From the NCBI GenBank assembly GCA_012522765.1, contig JAAYJW010000139.1, forward strand, positions 1 to 41,051: a stretch of 41,051 bases of DNA. The letters are read 5' to 3'. This DNA comes from a candidate division WS1 bacterium. Its GTDB lineage: Bacteria > Armatimonadota > Zipacnadia > Zipacnadales > UBA5352. A program made the position numbers and the translations under genes. The notes beneath the pieces are model-generated. The model was given only the letters and a program-made list of their open reading frames with translations. It did not search any database and had not been told where the DNA came from. This document shows, piece by piece, positions 39,586-41,051 of the stretch (its first letter is position 1; every line of letters begins with the position of its first letter).

Positions 39586-41051
39586 ATGCACCCTGCACGG
39601 CTAATCATGCTCGCACTGCTGCTCTTCGGAGGTATCGCCATGGCCGCTGACAACCTCGTCGCGAATCCGTCATTCGAAAGCGCCGACGCTGAGGGCGTGA
39701 TAGCCGACGGATGGGTCTGCCGCGATGGTACGCCCGTCGAGCGCCGCACCGATGGCGGCCACACCGGCAGCGCCTACGTGCGCTTCCTCGATGATGCCGG
39801 CGACAGGGGCCAGTTCCTTGAGTGCGCGCGGCTTGCCGCCAGAGCAGGCGGGACTTACACCGGATCAGTCTGGCTGCGGACGGATGATACCTGCCAGCCC
39901 GGTGTCTACCTGAACTTCTACGATGGCCTCGGCGTGCGGATAGCCAACAAGTTCGAGCGAGCCACGGGTCCCACGGATGGTTGGGTGCAGGTCACCGTCA
40001 CCGAAGACGCCCCCGCCGATGCGTGGGAGGTGACGCTCGGCATCTACGCCTACATCGGGGACGTGGGCGTCTTTGACGCAGATGATGCTGTGCTCACGGT
40101 CGAGGGTGGCGAGGAACCCGGTTCGGACCGCTTCGAGCGAGTGCAGCCCTCAGTCCACGACAGCTACGAAATCGGCGACCGCCTCGAACTCTTCGTGGAC
40201 GGCTTTCTCGTAGATGGGATGGCCGGCCCCGTCGAGCGCCGCCTGCATCATCCCGTACCGCGCGAGGCGATCCTGACGCTCGATCAGCCGTGGGAGGGCG
40301 ATACCTGCGCCTACTTCGTGGTGCTGCGCGATGGTGACACGGTGCGGATGTACTACCGCGGCAGCAGCGACGAGGGCGGGCAGGTCTGCTGCCTGGCGGA
40401 GAGCGCCGATGGCATTCGCTTCGAGCGCGTGCAGACCGGCATCATCGAGTTCGACGGCTCTCGCGACAACAACATCGTCTGGCTCGGGCGTGCCGCACAC
40501 AACTTCACGCCCTTCATCGACACGAAGCCGGGCGTTCCCGCTGATGAGCGGTACAAAGCCGTCGGCTACTCCGAGAAAGGCAAAGGCCTCGGGGTATTCG
40601 CGTCGCCGGACGGCATCAACTGGCGGGAGTTGCTCGACCATCCGGCGATCACCGAGGGCGCGTTCGACTCGCAGAACCTCGCGTTCTACGACCCGATGCG
40701 GGGGCTTTACGTGGATTACCACCGCCTCGTCCGCGAGGGTGTGCGCGACATCATGACCTGCACCAGCGAGGATTTCCGCACCTGGACCGACCCGGTCTTC
40801 ATTGAGTACGCCGACTCGCGCAAGGAGCACCTGTACACCAACGGGATCATCCCCTATCCCCGCGCCCCGCACATCTACATCGGTCTGCCTGCGCGGTTCG
40901 TGCCCGCGAGGACCAAGCACCCCGAGCACCCGACGCCCGGAATCAGCGATGGGGTGCTGATGAGCAGCCGCGACGGACTGAACTTTGAGCGCTGGTCGGA
41001 GGCATTCATTCGGCCGGGACCGGAGCCGCAGGTCTGGACGGATCGCAACAG
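39586..41051 (+). CDS. Secreted CBM plus five-bladed-propeller glycosidase (GH43/GH32-like), 3' end cut
   Basis: The frame is open from ATG 39586 to the window end (488 codons, no stop). A signal peptide (about 1-20; MHPARLIMLALLLFGGIAMA) precedes a beta-sandwich CBM-like domain (about 22-170; NLVANPSFESADAEGVIADG, FDADDAVLTVEGG). A five-bladed propeller-type domain begins with RLELFVDGFLVDGMAGPVERRLHHP and continues through TCAYFVVLRDGDTVRMYYRG and SADGIRFERV. This opening is typical of a GH43/GH32-like family common in Planctomycetota and Armatimonadota. The first Asp in LFVDGF is a candidate catalytic residue. The ribosome site is GAGG in a GNRA hairpin. It probably lay directly after pilB before the Mrr insertion. 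Substrate unknown. Confidence 0.85.
   Translation, partial: MHPARLIMLALLLFGGIAMAADNLVANPSFESADAEGVIADGWVCRDGTPVERRTDGGHTGSAYVRFLDDAGDRGQFLECARLAARAGGTYTGSVWLRTDDTCQPGVYLNFYDGLGVRIANKFERATGPTDGWVQVTVTEDAPADAWEVTLGIYAYIGDVGVFDADDAVLTVEGGEEPGSDRFERVQPSVHDSYEIGDRLELFVDGFLVDGMAGPVERRLHHPVPREAILTLDQPWEGDTCAYFVVLRDGDTVRMYYRGSSDEGGQVCCLAESADGIRFERVQTGIIEFDGSRDNNIVWLGRAAHNFTPFIDTKPGVPADERYKAVGYSEKGKGLGVFASPDGINWRELLDHPAITEGAFDSQNLAFYDPMRGLYVDYHRLVREGVRDIMTCTSEDFRTWTDPVFIEYADSRKEHLYTNGIIPYPRAPHIYIGLPARFVPARTKHPEHPTPGISDGVLMSSRDGLNFERWSEAFIRPGPEPQVWTDRN

Noticed and set aside
1-41051. CRISPR array or phage region
   Set aside because: No regularly spaced repeats, Cas genes or phage structural or integrase genes were seen.

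Overview
The window is high-GC bacterial DNA with tightly packed genes, Shine-Dalgarno starts and many 4-nt stop/start overlaps. A pseudopilin ending in an H-X9-DG motif, a second secreted protein with the same tail, and many secreted beta-propeller, beta-helix and alpha/alpha-toroid carbohydrate-active proteins suggest Armatimonadota or a nearby Planctomycetota-like lineage. This placement is inference; no rRNA or other taxonomic marker is present.

Layout. (1) 1-57: tail of an MBL-fold hydrolase. (2) 186-6156, plus strand: SPOR protein, phosphopentomutase (deoB), pyrimidine-nucleoside phosphorylase (deoA), small membrane protein, metallophosphoesterase, PqqD-like protein and a tandem universal stress protein. 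The first six are joined by GTGA/ATGA overlaps. (3) 6235-11177, minus strand: a Gld-like ABC export operon (ATPase, ABC-2 permease, GldG-like protein, DUF4340 protein), meeting the first operon at a shared hairpin. (4) 11473-15697: a secreted sialidase-like BNR protein, an MNT/HEPN pair, an M20 amidohydrolase on the minus strand, and a hypothetical protein.

(5) 15935-31267, minus strand: the most striking block, nine collinear genes. In transcription order they are a 1074-residue beta-helix protein with three tandem carbohydrate-binding-like modules, a LamG plus alpha/alpha-toroid protein, an unrecognised 751-residue secreted protein, a second LamG-toroid paralogue, a 36-residue single-helix membrane protein, a third paralogue, a CPBP-like protein lacking key catalytic residues, an intact CPBP protease, and a secreted non-pilin protein with a pilin-like H-X9-DG tail. 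I infer a polysaccharide-degrading secretion cluster of undescribed type. Three perfect hairpins follow it.

(6) 31405-36475, minus strand: a pseudopilin, an EamA transporter overlapping a secreted GH-like TIM-barrel protein, a 51-residue Cys-rich protein and a TPR protein. (7) 36667-41051, plus strand: a PilB/GspE ATPase, a solitary Mrr-like restriction endonuclease, and a secreted CBM plus five-bladed-propeller glycosidase cut by the window end. A perfect 25-bp copy of the pilB 3' end lies just after the Mrr gene, so that gene sits between direct repeats and looks like a compact insertion at the 3' end of pilB.

The pseudopilin, PilB and the pilin-tailed secreted protein suggest a type II secretion or type IV pilus system in a cell that exports many polysaccharide-active enzymes.
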